Assembly (NCBI RefSeq): GCF_032397745.1
Contig: NZ_CP135921.1
Span: 2,294,001 to 2,358,000 of the forward strand
Direction: 5' to 3'
DNA: 64,000 bases
DNA from: Bradyrhizobium prioriisuperbiae
GTDB taxonomy: Bacteria > Pseudomonadota > Alphaproteobacteria > Rhizobiales > Xanthobacteraceae
The notes below the pieces were generated by a model. That model had not been told where the DNA came from and searched no databases. It saw nothing but the letters and a program-made list of their open reading frames with translations. Numbering within the stretch: the stretch's first letter is position 1; each line of letters starts with the position of its first letter. The translations under genes and the position numbers were made by a program. This document shows, piece by piece, positions 54,775 through 63,200 of the stretch.

Positions 54775-56244
54775 TCAGGCATGCGCCATCATCGGCACTT
54801 CATTGCCTCGTGCGTCGTAGATCTTGCCGTTCTGCACGTAGTCGCCGTCGTGCAGTTCGGCGATGGTATGCTGGCGGATGATGCGCTCGGTGCCTGCGAC
54901 AAACACCGATTGCTGGTCGGAGTTGCCGGCCTTGACGTGATTGAACACGAGGTTCAGCACGATGGCCATGATCGCGGCCGAACTGATGCCGGAATGGAAG
55001 ATGGTCGCGATCCAGCTTGGGAAGTGCTCATAGAACTGCGGTGCGGCGATGGGAATCATGCCGAAGCCGATCGACGTCGCCACGATGATCAGGTTCATGT
55101 TGTTGCCGTAGTCCACCCGCGACAGCGTGCGGATGCCGCTTGCCGCCACGGTACCGAACAGGATGATGCCGGCGCCGCCAAGCACGGAGGGCGGCACCGC
55201 CGCGACCACGCGGCCCATCACCGGCAGCAGTCCCAGCGCAACCAGGATCACGCCGCCGGTCGCCACCACATAGCGGCTTTTCACGCCGGTCACCGCAACC
55301 AGGCCGACATTCTGCGCGAATGCGCTCTGGGTGAATGATCCGAACACCGGCGCGATCAGGCTCGACAGCATGTCGGCGCGAAGTCCATCGCCCAACCGGC
55401 GCGAATCCACCTTGGTCTTGATGATTTCGCCCACGGCCAGGATGTCGGCCGAGGTCTCCACCAGGGTCACGATGATGACGATGACCATCGAGACGATGGC
55501 CGCGATCTCGAATGTCGGCAGGCCGAAATGGAACAGTGCCGGCAGCGCCAGATAGGCGCCGTTGCCGACTTGCGAGAAGTCGGTCATGCCGAGCAGCAGC
55601 GCGATCACCGTGCCGATGATGATCGCCAGCAGGATCGACAGCCGCGAAATGGCGGAGCTGCCGAGCTTGCTCAGCAGCAGCACGATGATCAGCGTCCCGG
55701 CTGCAAGCCCGATATTGGCCATGCTGCCGAAGTCGGGCGCCTTGCTGTTGCCGCCCATGGCCCAGCGCGCGGCCACCGGCAGCAAGGTGAGGCCGATGGT
55801 GGTGATGACGGTGCCCGTCACCACCGGCGGGAAGAACCGGATGATCTGGGAAAAGATCGGCGTGATCAGCAGCCCGAGCAGTGATGCGGCCATCACCGCA
55901 CCCAGCACCGCTCCCATGCCGCCGCCGCTGGTCATGATGGCCACCATGGTGGCGACGCCGGCAAACGAGACGCCTTGCACCAGCGGCAACCGGCAGCCGA
56001 AAAACGGAAGGCCGATGGTTTGCAGGATCGTTGCAAGACCGCCGGCGAACAGCGATGCGGTGATCAAGAGGCCGATATCGCTGGGCGGCAGTCCAGCCGC
56101 CTGGCCGAGGATCAGCGGGACGGCGACAATGCCGCCATACATGGTGAGGACATGCTGAAGCCCAAAAGCGAGATTGGCGCCTACGCCCAGGTTCTCGTCT
56201 TCCGGCCGCTGCGCCGATGCCTCTCCCGTCGCATTGAAATGCAC
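54775..56244 (-). CDS. NCS2-family nucleobase permease (xanthine/uracil type)
   Basis: 489 aa from the GTG at 56244, chosen for the GGAGG site 8-12 nt upstream; the frame continues far upstream through a repeat but is not protein-like. About 14 helices and the motif QNVGLVAVTGVKSRYVV (QN-x5-G-type) of uric-acid/xanthine permeases. SADILAVGE carries the conserved Glu. It is an H+ symporter for purine bases. The C-terminal tail is cytosolic. Confidence 0.92.
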   Translation of the reverse strand: MHFNATGEASAQRPEDENLGVGANLAFGLQHVLTMYGGIVAVPLILGQAAGLPPSDIGLLITASLFAGGLATILQTIGLPFFGCRLPLVQGVSFAGVATMVAIMTSGGGMGAVLGAVMAASLLGLLITPIFSQIIRFFPPVVTGTVITTIGLTLLPVAARWAMGGNSKAPDFGSMANIGLAAGTLIIVLLLSKLGSSAISRLSILLAIIIGTVIALLLGMTDFSQVGNGAYLALPALFHFGLPTFEIAAIVSMVIVIIVTLVETSADILAVGEIIKTKVDSRRLGDGLRADMLSSLIAPVFGSFTQSAFAQNVGLVAVTGVKSRYVVATGGVILVALGLLPVMGRVVAAVPPSVLGGAGIILFGTVAASGIRTLSRVDYGNNMNLIIVATSIGFGMIPIAAPQFYEHFPSWIATIFHSGISSAAIMAIVLNLVFNHVKAGNSDQQSVFVAGTERIIRQHTIAELHDGDYVQNGKIYDARGNEVPMMAHA

Positions 56245-56638
56245 GATAGGATCCTCCGATGTGTTATCTGATCCCGGGTCGTTGCGCCCGGGACTGAGGC
56301 TGCAAGCCTCTGAGGCTGTAAGCCTAGCTCGATAACGATCGGCGGATTTTCCGGATTCCTTTGAAACTGCTTCCGCGTGGAGGCAGGCTGCGGCTTGATT
56401 TGATTGCGCCGTCTCGATATTTGCCACGCGCTGCGTGCGCGTTGGGAACCCCTCACCCGGATCGCTGCGCGTGTCCGACCTCTCCCCAACGGAGAGAGGT
56501 GAAAGAGAAAGCGTCTTGCTTGGAGTTTGCGTCGTTTTCACCTCTCCCCGCTGGGGAAAGGTCGGCGCAGCGCGCCGGGTGAGGCGGCATTGCCGCAGCT
56601 GAAACAGACAACTGCCAGGTTGTGGCTTCTCGAACGAC
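56245..56638. repeat. Intergenic region with a 136-bp inverted-repeat element
   Basis: 394 bp. At 56450-56585, CCTCACCCGG...CCGGGTGAGG are outer arms, with nested CGCTGCGC/GCGCAGCG and TTTCACCTCTCCCC-type inner repeats. It is related to the palindromes around the IS at 27252-27379. No gene. The NCS2 promoter lies at the left side. Confidence 0.75.
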
Positions 56639-57169
56639 TCAGCGCGACGTCACCACCACCGGCGTACCCACCGAAACCCGATCGTACAGGTCGGTAATAT
56701 CCTCATTGTACATGCGGATGCAGCCGTAGGACACGAAGCCGCCGATCGACGCGCGCATGCTCGGCGCCGTGCCGTGGATGGCGTACTGGCCGCCACCGGA
56801 CAGCGTCATCGCGGCGACGCCCATCGGGTTGGCGGGCGAGCCGCCGGGGATCACGTCGGGCATCGAGGGCTTGTCGCGCTTTACTTCGGCGGGCGGTGAC
56901 CAGGCGGGGTTGCGATACTTGCCGTCGATGCGCGCCGAGCCGGCCCACTGCTTGCCGGCCTTGCCGACGCCGACCGGATAACGCACCGCGTGTCCCTCGC
57001 CGAGCACCAGATAGAGTTTGCGCTGGCCGGTCTTCACCACGATGGTGCCGGGCTGATAGGCCTCCGGGAACGCCACCAGGTCCGGGCGCGCCTGCGCCGG
57101 GCTCAAGGCCACAAGGCTGCCGGCCATCGCCAGCACGGCCATCACTCCAACCGACTTTTTCGCCGACAT
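56639..57169 (-). CDS. L,D-transpeptidase (YkuD domain)
   Basis: 176 aa from the ATG at 57169, with a signal peptide cleaved near AQA-RPD. The YkuD active site is present: IHGTAPS and SYGCIRMYNEDI with the catalytic Cys. VVKTGQRKLYLVLGEGHAVRYP is the typical domain start. It forms or attaches 3-3 peptidoglycan crosslinks in the periplasm. It is monocistronic. Confidence 0.93.
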   Translation of the reverse strand: MSAKKSVGVMAVLAMAGSLVALSPAQARPDLVAFPEAYQPGTIVVKTGQRKLYLVLGEGHAVRYPVGVGKAGKQWAGSARIDGKYRNPAWSPPAEVKRDKPSMPDVIPGGSPANPMGVAAMTLSGGGQYAIHGTAPSMRASIGGFVSYGCIRMYNEDITDLYDRVSVGTPVVVTSR

Positions 57170-57471
57170 TCCCGTCTCCAATTTCAATTCCGCGCCGGAT
57201 CTGGCTCGAGAGCCAAGCCCATGCGTGTGCAATAAAAAATGTAGGTCGCGAGGCCTGCCAATCGGTTCAAAAGACCCGCAATCCGCGCCGTTAAAAAGAA
57301 AATTGCGTCGACAAAGTAAATGCCCGGAAAACAACACTCGTCCGCAAAGCGTCCGCCGGCCCGGGTTGGGTGTTGAAAAGTGCGTGATGGTGGCGTGAGG
57401 GCCGCAGGGTCGAAGAAAAAGGCCCCGGATTCCGGGGCCTTTGGGGGTTCGAAAACCGGTCCGGGGAAGTC
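57170..57471. other. Intergenic region between L,D-transpeptidase and acs
   Basis: About 300 bp. It contains the acs terminator (57416-57442) and the promoter of the L,D-transpeptidase gene (transcribed leftwards), with an AT-rich patch near 57230-57310. I see no gene. Confidence 0.5.
57416..57442 (-). terminator. Rho-independent terminator of acs
   Basis: On the minus strand GGCCCCGGA-A-TCCGGGGCC with TTTTT after it (57416-57420), 30 bp after the acs stop. The same stem is flanked by AAA on the other side, so it may work weakly in both directions. Confidence 0.85.
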
Positions 57472-59418
57472 TTAACCCTTCTTCTTGTTTTGCCGGTTAT
57501 GCACGAGGTCGTCGACCACGGCGGGGTCGGCCAGCGTCGAGGTGTCGCCCAGCGCGCCATACTCGTCCTCCGCAATCTTGCGCAGGATGCGGCGCATGAT
57601 CTTGCCGGAGCGGGTTTTCGGCAGGCCCGGCGCGAACTGGATCAGGTCCGGCGAGGCGATCGGGCCGATGTCCTTGCGCACCCAGGCCACCAGCTCCTTG
57701 CGCAGCGCTTCGGTGGGTTCGGCGCCGACCATCAGCGTCACATAAGCATAGATGCCCTGGCCCTTGATGTCGTGCGGGTAGCCGACCACGGCGGCTTCCG
57801 ACACCTTCTCATGCGCCACCAGCGAGCTTTCCACTTCCGCCGTGCCCATGCGATGGCCGGATACGTTGATGACGTCGTCGACCCGGCCGGTGATCCAGTA
57901 ATAGCCGTCGGCGTCGCGCCGGCAGCCGTCGCCGGTGAAGTACTTGTTGGCGTAGGTGGAGAAGTAGGTCTGCATGAAACGCTCATGGTCGCCATAGACC
58001 GTGCGCATCTGGCCCGGCCACGAGCGCGAGATGCAGAGATTGCCTTGGGTTTCGCCCTCCAGCACCTTGCCGTCGGCGTCCACGATCTCCGGCACCACGC
58101 CGAAGAACGGCCGCGTTGCGGAGCCCGGCTTCAGCGCGGTCGCGCCCGGCAGCGGCGTGATCAGAATGCCGCCGGTTTCGGTCTGCCACCAGGTGTCGAC
58201 GATCGGGCAGCGGTCGTCGCCGACCACGCGGTGATACCACTCCCATGCTTCCGGATTGATCGGCTCGCCGACCGAGCCGAGCAGCCGCAGCGACTTGCGC
58301 GAGGTCTTCTTCACCGGGTCGTCGCCGAACTGCATCAGTGCGCGGATCGCGGTTGGCGCGGTGTAGAAGATGTTGACCTTGTGCTTGTCGATCACATTCC
58401 AGAACCGCGAATTGTCCGGATAGTTCGGCACGCCTTCGAACATCAGCGTGGTGGCGCCGTTGGCCAGCGGTCCATAGAGAATGTAGCTATGGCCGGTGAC
58501 CCAGCCCACGTCGGCGGTGCACCAGTAGATGTCGCCGTCATGATAATCGAACACATATTGATGCGTCATCGATGCGAACACCAGGTAACCACCGGTGGTG
58601 TGCACCACGCCCTTCGGCGCGCCGGTCGAGCCCGACGTATAGAGAATGAACAGCGGATCTTCCGCATTCATTTCCTCGCACGGACAATCCGCCGGCACCG
58701 ATTTGGCGGCCTCGTCATAATAAATGTCGCGGCCGGCTTTCATGGTGACGTTGCCGCCGGTATGGCGCACCACGATGATGCTCTCGACACAGCCGGCCTT
58801 GTCGGCGGCGGCATCGGCATTGGCTTTCAGCGGCACTTTCTTGCCGCCGCGCAGGCCTTCGTCGGAGGTGATGAGCACGGCCGAGGTCGCGCCTTCGATG
58901 CGGCCGGCCAGCGAATCCGGTGAGAAGCCGCCGAACACCACCGAGTGGATGGCGCCGATGCGGGCGCAGGCCAGCATGGCGTAGGCCGCTTCCGGAATCA
59001 TCGGAAGATAGATGGTGACGCGATCACCCTTCTTGACGCCGCGCGCCTTCAGCACGTTGGCGAATTTGCAGACTTCGGCGTGCAGCTCCTTGTAGGTGAT
59101 CTTTTTGTCTTTGCCGGGATCGTCGCCTTCCCAGATGATCGCGGTCTGGTCGCCGCGCGTGGCGAGATGGCGATCGACGCAATTGTAGGCGACATTGAGC
59201 ACGCCATCCTCGAACCATTTGATCGAGACTTGGCCCGGTGCGTAGGAAACGTTCTGCACCTTGGTGAAGGGCTTGATCCAGTCCACCCGCTTGCCGTGCT
59301 CGCCCCAGAAGCCGTCGGGATCGCTGATGGAGCGCGCATACATCTCGCGATAGCTGGCGTCGTCCAGATACGCGCGCTTCGCCCACTCGGCGGTGACCGG
59401 ATAAAGCTTCTCAGACAT
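57472..59418 (-). CDS. acs: Acetyl-CoA synthetase
   Basis: 648 aa, the usual length. It has the adenylation domain with [18 protein letters not shown] (P-loop-like), the acetyl-pocket WWQTETGG and the C-terminal A10 motif [11 protein letters not shown] with the Lys that is acetylated in this family. It converts acetate to acetyl-CoA via acetyl-AMP in the cytosol. A strong terminator follows. The Lys-rich C-terminal end (NRQNKKKG) is unremarkable. Confidence 0.97.
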   Translation of the reverse strand: MSEKLYPVTAEWAKRAYLDDASYREMYARSISDPDGFWGEHGKRVDWIKPFTKVQNVSYAPGQVSIKWFEDGVLNVAYNCVDRHLATRGDQTAIIWEGDDPGKDKKITYKELHAEVCKFANVLKARGVKKGDRVTIYLPMIPEAAYAMLACARIGAIHSVVFGGFSPDSLAGRIEGATSAVLITSDEGLRGGKKVPLKANADAAADKAGCVESIIVVRHTGGNVTMKAGRDIYYDEAAKSVPADCPCEEMNAEDPLFILYTSGSTGAPKGVVHTTGGYLVFASMTHQYVFDYHDGDIYWCTADVGWVTGHSYILYGPLANGATTLMFEGVPNYPDNSRFWNVIDKHKVNIFYTAPTAIRALMQFGDDPVKKTSRKSLRLLGSVGEPINPEAWEWYHRVVGDDRCPIVDTWWQTETGGILITPLPGATALKPGSATRPFFGVVPEIVDADGKVLEGETQGNLCISRSWPGQMRTVYGDHERFMQTYFSTYANKYFTGDGCRRDADGYYWITGRVDDVINVSGHRMGTAEVESSLVAHEKVSEAAVVGYPHDIKGQGIYAYVTLMVGAEPTEALRKELVAWVRKDIGPIASPDLIQFAPGLPKTRSGKIMRRILRKIAEDEYGALGDTSTLADPAVVDDLVHNRQNKKKG

Positions 59419-59570
59419 GTTTCCTCCACATCGAACTTCGCCGCGCAGGCTTGGTGCGGGCCAACGCTGTTTGTTCCGTCGATTATGCGCCGCCCTTTAC
59501 GGCGTCGACAAGCTGAAAGGAATAGGACGAAGGGCTAAAACGGGACGAGATATGGTTCGACCGACGTAAT

Positions 59571-59707
59571 CCGTCATCCTGAGGTGGCCGCGCGTAGCGC
59601 GGCCCTCGAAGGGCGACGGCCAATACCTTGAGATACCTTGGCCGTGCATCCTTCGAGGCTCGCCCAGCAGTGCGAGAGCACTGCAAGGCTCGCACCTCAG
59701 GATGACG
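59571..59707. repeat. Large palindromic intergenic repeat upstream of acs
   Basis: Outer arms CCGTCATCCTGAGGTG (59571-59586) and CACCTCAGGATGACGG (59692-59707); inner stems GGCCGCGC/GCGCGGCC and CTCGAAGG/CCTTCGAG. 137 bp in total. It occupies most of the 372-bp gap 59419-59790 between acs and the TetR gene. Confidence 0.85.
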
Positions 59708-59790
59708 GAGTTGGTGCAGCAGTTGCCACGCACCAACGACAGGAACTTTTCTGTCACGGGTGATGGATTGATGAATGTGGCGACAGGTCG

Positions 59791-60327
59791 CTACGTCTCT
59801 GTCAGTCCCAGCAACGTTTCGCGCACCGCAACGATGTCATCGGCGCCCAGTCCCGCGACAACCGCGCCCGCAACCGCAAGTGTGATCACGGTCGCGAGCC
59901 CTTGCGGCAGTCCGTCGGCTCGCGCCGCGTCGCGCCAGCGACCATCCGCCGCGCGCAGGGCCGCGCGTGCCGGCGCGTCCGGCGGCAGCGCCGTGCGCAG
60001 GATGCCGAGCAAGGCATGGGGCGATCGTCCCTCCACATCAGCGTCGCTCAGCGCTGTGCGGATATGGGCGCGCAACCAGCCGCCGGTGTCGCCGGGGCGT
60101 CGGGTGCCGGCCGCGATCCATGCGGCGGTAGCTGCGTCGATCCGGGCGACGCGGCCCTCGACCAGGGCGATGAGCAGCTGCTCCTTGTCGGGAAAATGAT
60201 AGAGCAGCCCGCCCTTGCTGACGCCGGCCTCCGCGGCCAGCCGGTCGAACGTCAGCGCATCCAGGCCGTGGCGGACAATGAGGGCCCCGGCCGCCGCCAG
60301 CAGGTCGGATCTTTTGCTTGCCCGCAT
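59791..60327 (-). CDS. TetR-family transcriptional regulator
   Basis: 178 aa. HTH at about residues 6-50 (LTFDRLAAEAGVSKGGLLYHF). Ligand domain Ala-rich. Immediately upstream is a palindrome (60343-60358) of operator size. No divergent gene starts within 300 bp, so the target other than itself is not evident. Confidence 0.9.
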   Translation of the reverse strand: MRASKRSDLLAAAGALIVRHGLDALTFDRLAAEAGVSKGGLLYHFPDKEQLLIALVEGRVARIDAATAAWIAAGTRRPGDTGGWLRAHIRTALSDADVEGRSPHALLGILRTALPPDAPARAALRAADGRWRDAARADGLPQGLATVITLAVAGAVVAGLGADDIVAVRETLLGLTET

Positions 60328-60342
60328 CGGTCACCTTAACTA

Positions 60343-60358
60343 TACCGTCTGGACGGTA
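60343..60358. promoter_or_regulatory. Candidate TetR operator
   Basis: TACCGTCTGGACGGTA: 7-bp perfect arms around a 2-bp centre, 16 bp upstream of the TetR start, in its promoter. The ACCGTC...GACGGT form is a frequent TetR-type site. Confidence 0.75.
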
Positions 60359-60578
60359 AAGCTAGAAGGCTTGGATTCCCATGGCAAGAGGCCCATTTAT
60401 CAGCGGTCCCCGGCCCGGTTTCACTGATCGGGAACCAACCATGCCGAATCGGCATTCCCGTATGGCTGCGCCTCCCGTATAGGGCCTATTACCGCCGATC
60501 TGACGGTCCTGCACCAGTTGTTGCAGCCTCGTCCCAGGAACGTCAGATCGAAAAGCGGTAATAGAATCATAAATTTAC

Positions 60579-60653
60579 GAGTGCCCCTGATGCATCCGAA
60601 GTTCGCATCAGAGGCTGCTACGATGTTTCGCGAACTTCGGATGCGGGGCACTC
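60579..60653. repeat. Inverted-repeat element directly before topoisomerase IB
   Basis: Left arm 60579-60606 (GAGTGCCCCTGATGCATCCG...) and right arm 60630-60653 (GCGAACTTCGGATGCGGGGC...), reverse complements except for a 5-bp insertion, around a 23-bp core. One arm recurs at 39701-39730. The right arm ends 12 bp before the ATG at 60666, so the gene's leader is partly this element. Confidence 0.8.
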
Positions 60654-60665
60654 GCGAGAGGCGTT

Positions 60666-61769
60666 ATGAAACTGGACCAGCAGACCCTTCGAAAGGCCAT
60701 GGCGGCACGGGTTGAACCCGTGGTCGTGTTGCCGCGCCCGGAAGCGCCAAAGGCGGGCATGCTGGCGCGCAAGCTGGGGCTCAAGCTCGGCGACCAGAGC
60801 GAATTGACCATCCGCCGCATCAAGCGCGGCCGCGGCTACAGTTTCATTCGCGAGAACGGCAAGCTGGTCCGCCAGTCCTGGGAGATCAGGCGCTTCAATG
60901 CGCTGGCCGTGCCCCCGGCGTATCAAGACGTGCGTTACGCCGCCGATCCCACGGTGCATCTGCAGGCGGTCGGCCGCGATGCCGCGGGACGGCTGCAATA
61001 CCGCTATCATGCCGACTGGGAGCAGGTGCGCGAAACCCGCAAGGCGCACCGGCTGGCGACGCTGGTCGACGCGCTGCCGAAAATTCGCCGCGCCACCGCA
61101 AAGCATCTCGCGGGCGAGCTGCCGACGCGTGAGTTCGCGCTGTCAGCGGTGATCGAATTGATCGCCCGCACGGCCATCCGTCCCGGCAGTGAATCCTATG
61201 CGCGGCTGAACGGCACCCGCGGCGCCGCCACCATGCTGAAGTCGAACGTGACGCTGGAGGATGACAGCTTCATTCTCGCGTTCCGCGCCAAGGGTGGCAA
61301 GCAGGTGCGCAAGGAATGCAACGCCGCGAGCCTGGTGCGCGCGATGGGCATCCTGCGCACGGTGCCCGGCAAACGCATCTTCCAGTATCGCACCGACTCC
61401 GGTGTCATCCGCCAGGTCTCGGCCACGCAGGTCAACGCGTTCCTGCGCGAGATCGCCGGCATCCGGATTTCGCTGAAGGACTTCCGCACCCTGATGGCTT
61501 CCGCCGTGGTGATGGAATCGCTGGCCCGCGTGGTGCCGGCCGATAGCGCCCGCGCCCGCCGCAAGCAGGTGCTGGACGCCGTGCGCGCCGCCGCGGATGA
61601 GCTCGCCAACACACCGGCGATCTGCCGTCGCAGCTACGTGCACGACACCATCGTCACCGCGTTCGAAGACGGCATCCTGGAGCGTTTCGCCTCGACGCTG
61701 AAAGGCTGCCGCTCGGTGGTCAAACGCGAGCAGTTGCTGGCGAAGGTGGTGGCCGCTGCGGCGGTGTGA
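60666..61769 (+). CDS. Type IB DNA topoisomerase (poxvirus-like)
   Basis: 367 aa. The C-terminal catalytic domain has RPGSESYARLNGTRGAATML (first Arg), LKDFRTLMAS (second Arg region) and the active Tyr in RRSYVHDT (about residue 324). The N-terminal part (IRRIKRGRGYSFIRENGK) is the short DNA-clamp domain. It relaxes supercoils by a 3'-phosphotyrosine mechanism. Bacterial topo IB genes are common in this lineage and usually monocistronic, as here. Confidence 0.93.
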   Translation: MKLDQQTLRKAMAARVEPVVVLPRPEAPKAGMLARKLGLKLGDQSELTIRRIKRGRGYSFIRENGKLVRQSWEIRRFNALAVPPAYQDVRYAADPTVHLQAVGRDAAGRLQYRYHADWEQVRETRKAHRLATLVDALPKIRRATAKHLAGELPTREFALSAVIELIARTAIRPGSESYARLNGTRGAATMLKSNVTLEDDSFILAFRAKGGKQVRKECNAASLVRAMGILRTVPGKRIFQYRTDSGVIRQVSATQVNAFLREIAGIRISLKDFRTLMASAVVMESLARVVPADSARARRKQVLDAVRAAADELANTPAICRRSYVHDTIVTAFEDGILERFASTLKGCRSVVKREQLLAKVVAAAAV

Positions 61770-61780
61770 TTCCTCAGTCT

Positions 61781-61863
61781 GTAGGGTGGGTTAGCGCAGC
61801 GTAACCCACCATTCGCACGCTCCAGCATAATGGTGGGTTACGCCTTCGGCTAACCCACCCTAC
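61781..61863. repeat. Palindromic repeat after topoisomerase IB
   Basis: GTAGGGTGGGTTAGC (61781-61795) and GCTAACCCACCCTAC (61849-61863), outer 15-bp perfect arms, plus inner GTAACCCACCAT/ATGGTGGGTTAC. A widespread type of bacterial intergenic hairpin. It lies between convergent genes. Confidence 0.85.
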
Positions 61864-61884
61864 GCGCTGAGCGCGAGACGCGCC

Positions 61885-62547
61885 TCACGCCAGCGTCCAC
61901 ACCACCGTGTGCTTGATCTCCGCATCCTCCAGCTCCCGCGTCACCGGCACGCGATAGTCCGCGAGCTGCCGCAGCTTGTCTTTCGGCAGATAACTGCGGC
62001 CGGGATCGCCGATCAGCACGGTGGCGCCGCGTTGCGCCTGCCGCGCGAGAAACGCGAAGGCGCGTTCCGCGGTGTCGCGCTCATAGAAGATGTCGCCGGC
62101 GAGAATGGTTTGAGCGGTGATCGAATGGTCGCCACTCAGCAGGTCGGCCAGCTCGCAGGTCACAGCCACACCATTGATCTCGGCATTCAGCGCGATCGCG
62201 GCGCGGGCGAACGGATCGATGTCGGCGGCCACGACGCTGCGTGCGCCGGTCATCATCGCCGCAATCGCCACCAGCCCCGAGCCGGATGCGAGATCGAGCA
62301 CATCGCGGTCGATCGCCGCCGTCGGATGATCGATGATGTAGCGCGCCAGCGCCTGCCCGCCCGCCCAGGCGAACGCCCAGAACGGCGGCGGCAGCCCGCT
62401 CTCGCTCAGTTCATCCTCGGTCTTGGTCCACAGCGGCACGGCTTCGTCGGCGACATGCAGCGAGATCTCCGGCACCAGCGGCACCGGACGCAGTCGGGTG
62501 TTGGCGCGGATGAAGGCGGCGGGGTCGGTGATGCGCGGGGAGGTCAT
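61885..62547 (-). CDS. Class I SAM-dependent methyltransferase (protein-lysine type)
   Basis: 220 aa from the ATG at 62547. Motif I DLASGSGLVAIAAM, acidic VVAADIDPFA and FAWAGGQALARYI resemble the ETFB-lysine / METTL20-like methyltransferases known in alphaproteobacteria. The post-I motif GDIFYERD agrees. The likely substrate is a protein lysine, perhaps of electron-transfer flavoprotein; that is inference. Confidence 0.82.
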   Translation of the reverse strand: MTSPRITDPAAFIRANTRLRPVPLVPEISLHVADEAVPLWTKTEDELSESGLPPPFWAFAWAGGQALARYIIDHPTAAIDRDVLDLASGSGLVAIAAMMTGARSVVAADIDPFARAAIALNAEINGVAVTCELADLLSGDHSITAQTILAGDIFYERDTAERAFAFLARQAQRGATVLIGDPGRSYLPKDKLRQLADYRVPVTRELEDAEIKHTVVWTLA

Positions 62548-62643
62548 GCGGGGATGACGTGTGTGGAAGACGCACCGCATTTCCACGCCGTCGTGGCTAG
62601 GCTCGTTACCGTCTCTCGTTTGTCGAAGCGCATCATCCCCACC

Positions 62644-62735
62644 GCGTCATTGCCGGACTTGATCCGGCAATCCAGCTTTGTCACGGCAAGTTCAGCTCCA
62701 AGATGGATCACCGGGTCAAGCCCGGTGATGACGCA
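62644..62735. repeat. Two-hairpin intergenic repeat
   Basis: ATTGCCGGA/TCCGGCAAT (62649-62671) and ATCACCGGG/CCCGGTGAT (62707-62729). The second stem is identical in arms to those at 15802 and 17830. It is between the methyltransferase and EVE genes. Confidence 0.85.
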
Positions 62736-62776
62736 GGGAGTGGAGAGGTGCTTTGCCCAACAAAGCAGGAGCGGCC

Positions 62777-63190
62777 TCACACCCCGCCCAACTTGCACAC
62801 ATGCTTCCACTGCTCAGCCGTCACGCTCTGCACCGACAGCCGCGAATATTTCACCAGATCCATCTCGGCCAGCGTCTTGTCCGCCTTGATGGCCGCCAGC
62901 GTCACCGGGGTCTTCAGCGGCTTGTTGGCCTTGATGTCGACGCAGACGAACTTGCCGGTCTTGTCGCTGGGGTCGGGATAGGCTTCGCGGATGATCTCGG
63001 CGATGCCGACGATCTCCTTGCCCTCGTTGGAGTGATAATAGAAGGCGAGCTCGCCCTTTTTCATCTTCTCCAGGTTCTGCTTTGCGGTGTGGTTGCGCAC
63101 GCCGGTCCAGGCTTCGCCCTTGGCACCTTTCGCGACCTGCTGGTCCCACGACCAGGTCGACGGTTCCGATTTCACCAGCCAGTAAGCCAT
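62777..63190 (-). CDS. EVE-domain protein
   Basis: 137 aa. The PUA-like EVE fold is evident: YWLVKSEPSTWSWD at the start, VRNHTAKQNLEKMKKGE and FYYHSNEGKEIVGIAEI. EVE proteins bind modified bases or RNA. It is 10 bp after gpsA in the same direction; this gpsA-EVE arrangement is frequent in Rhizobiales. No restriction system is nearby. Confidence 0.93.
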   Translation of the reverse strand: MAYWLVKSEPSTWSWDQQVAKGAKGEAWTGVRNHTAKQNLEKMKKGELAFYYHSNEGKEIVGIAEIIREAYPDPSDKTGKFVCVDIKANKPLKTPVTLAAIKADKTLAEMDLVKYSRLSVQSVTAEQWKHVCKLGGV

Positions 63191-63200
63191 TGTTGCTCTC

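Larger units (their letters stand above)
60328..60665. other. Intergenic region between tetR and topoisomerase IB
   Basis: 338 bp. It holds the TetR operator (60343-60358), a small palindromic zone near 60440-60490 (ATGCCGAATCGGCAT), a repeat of 75 bp (60579-60653) and no visible gene. GATCTGACG.../CGTCAGATC at 60498-60506 and 60541-60549 forms another inverted pair. Confidence 0.55.
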
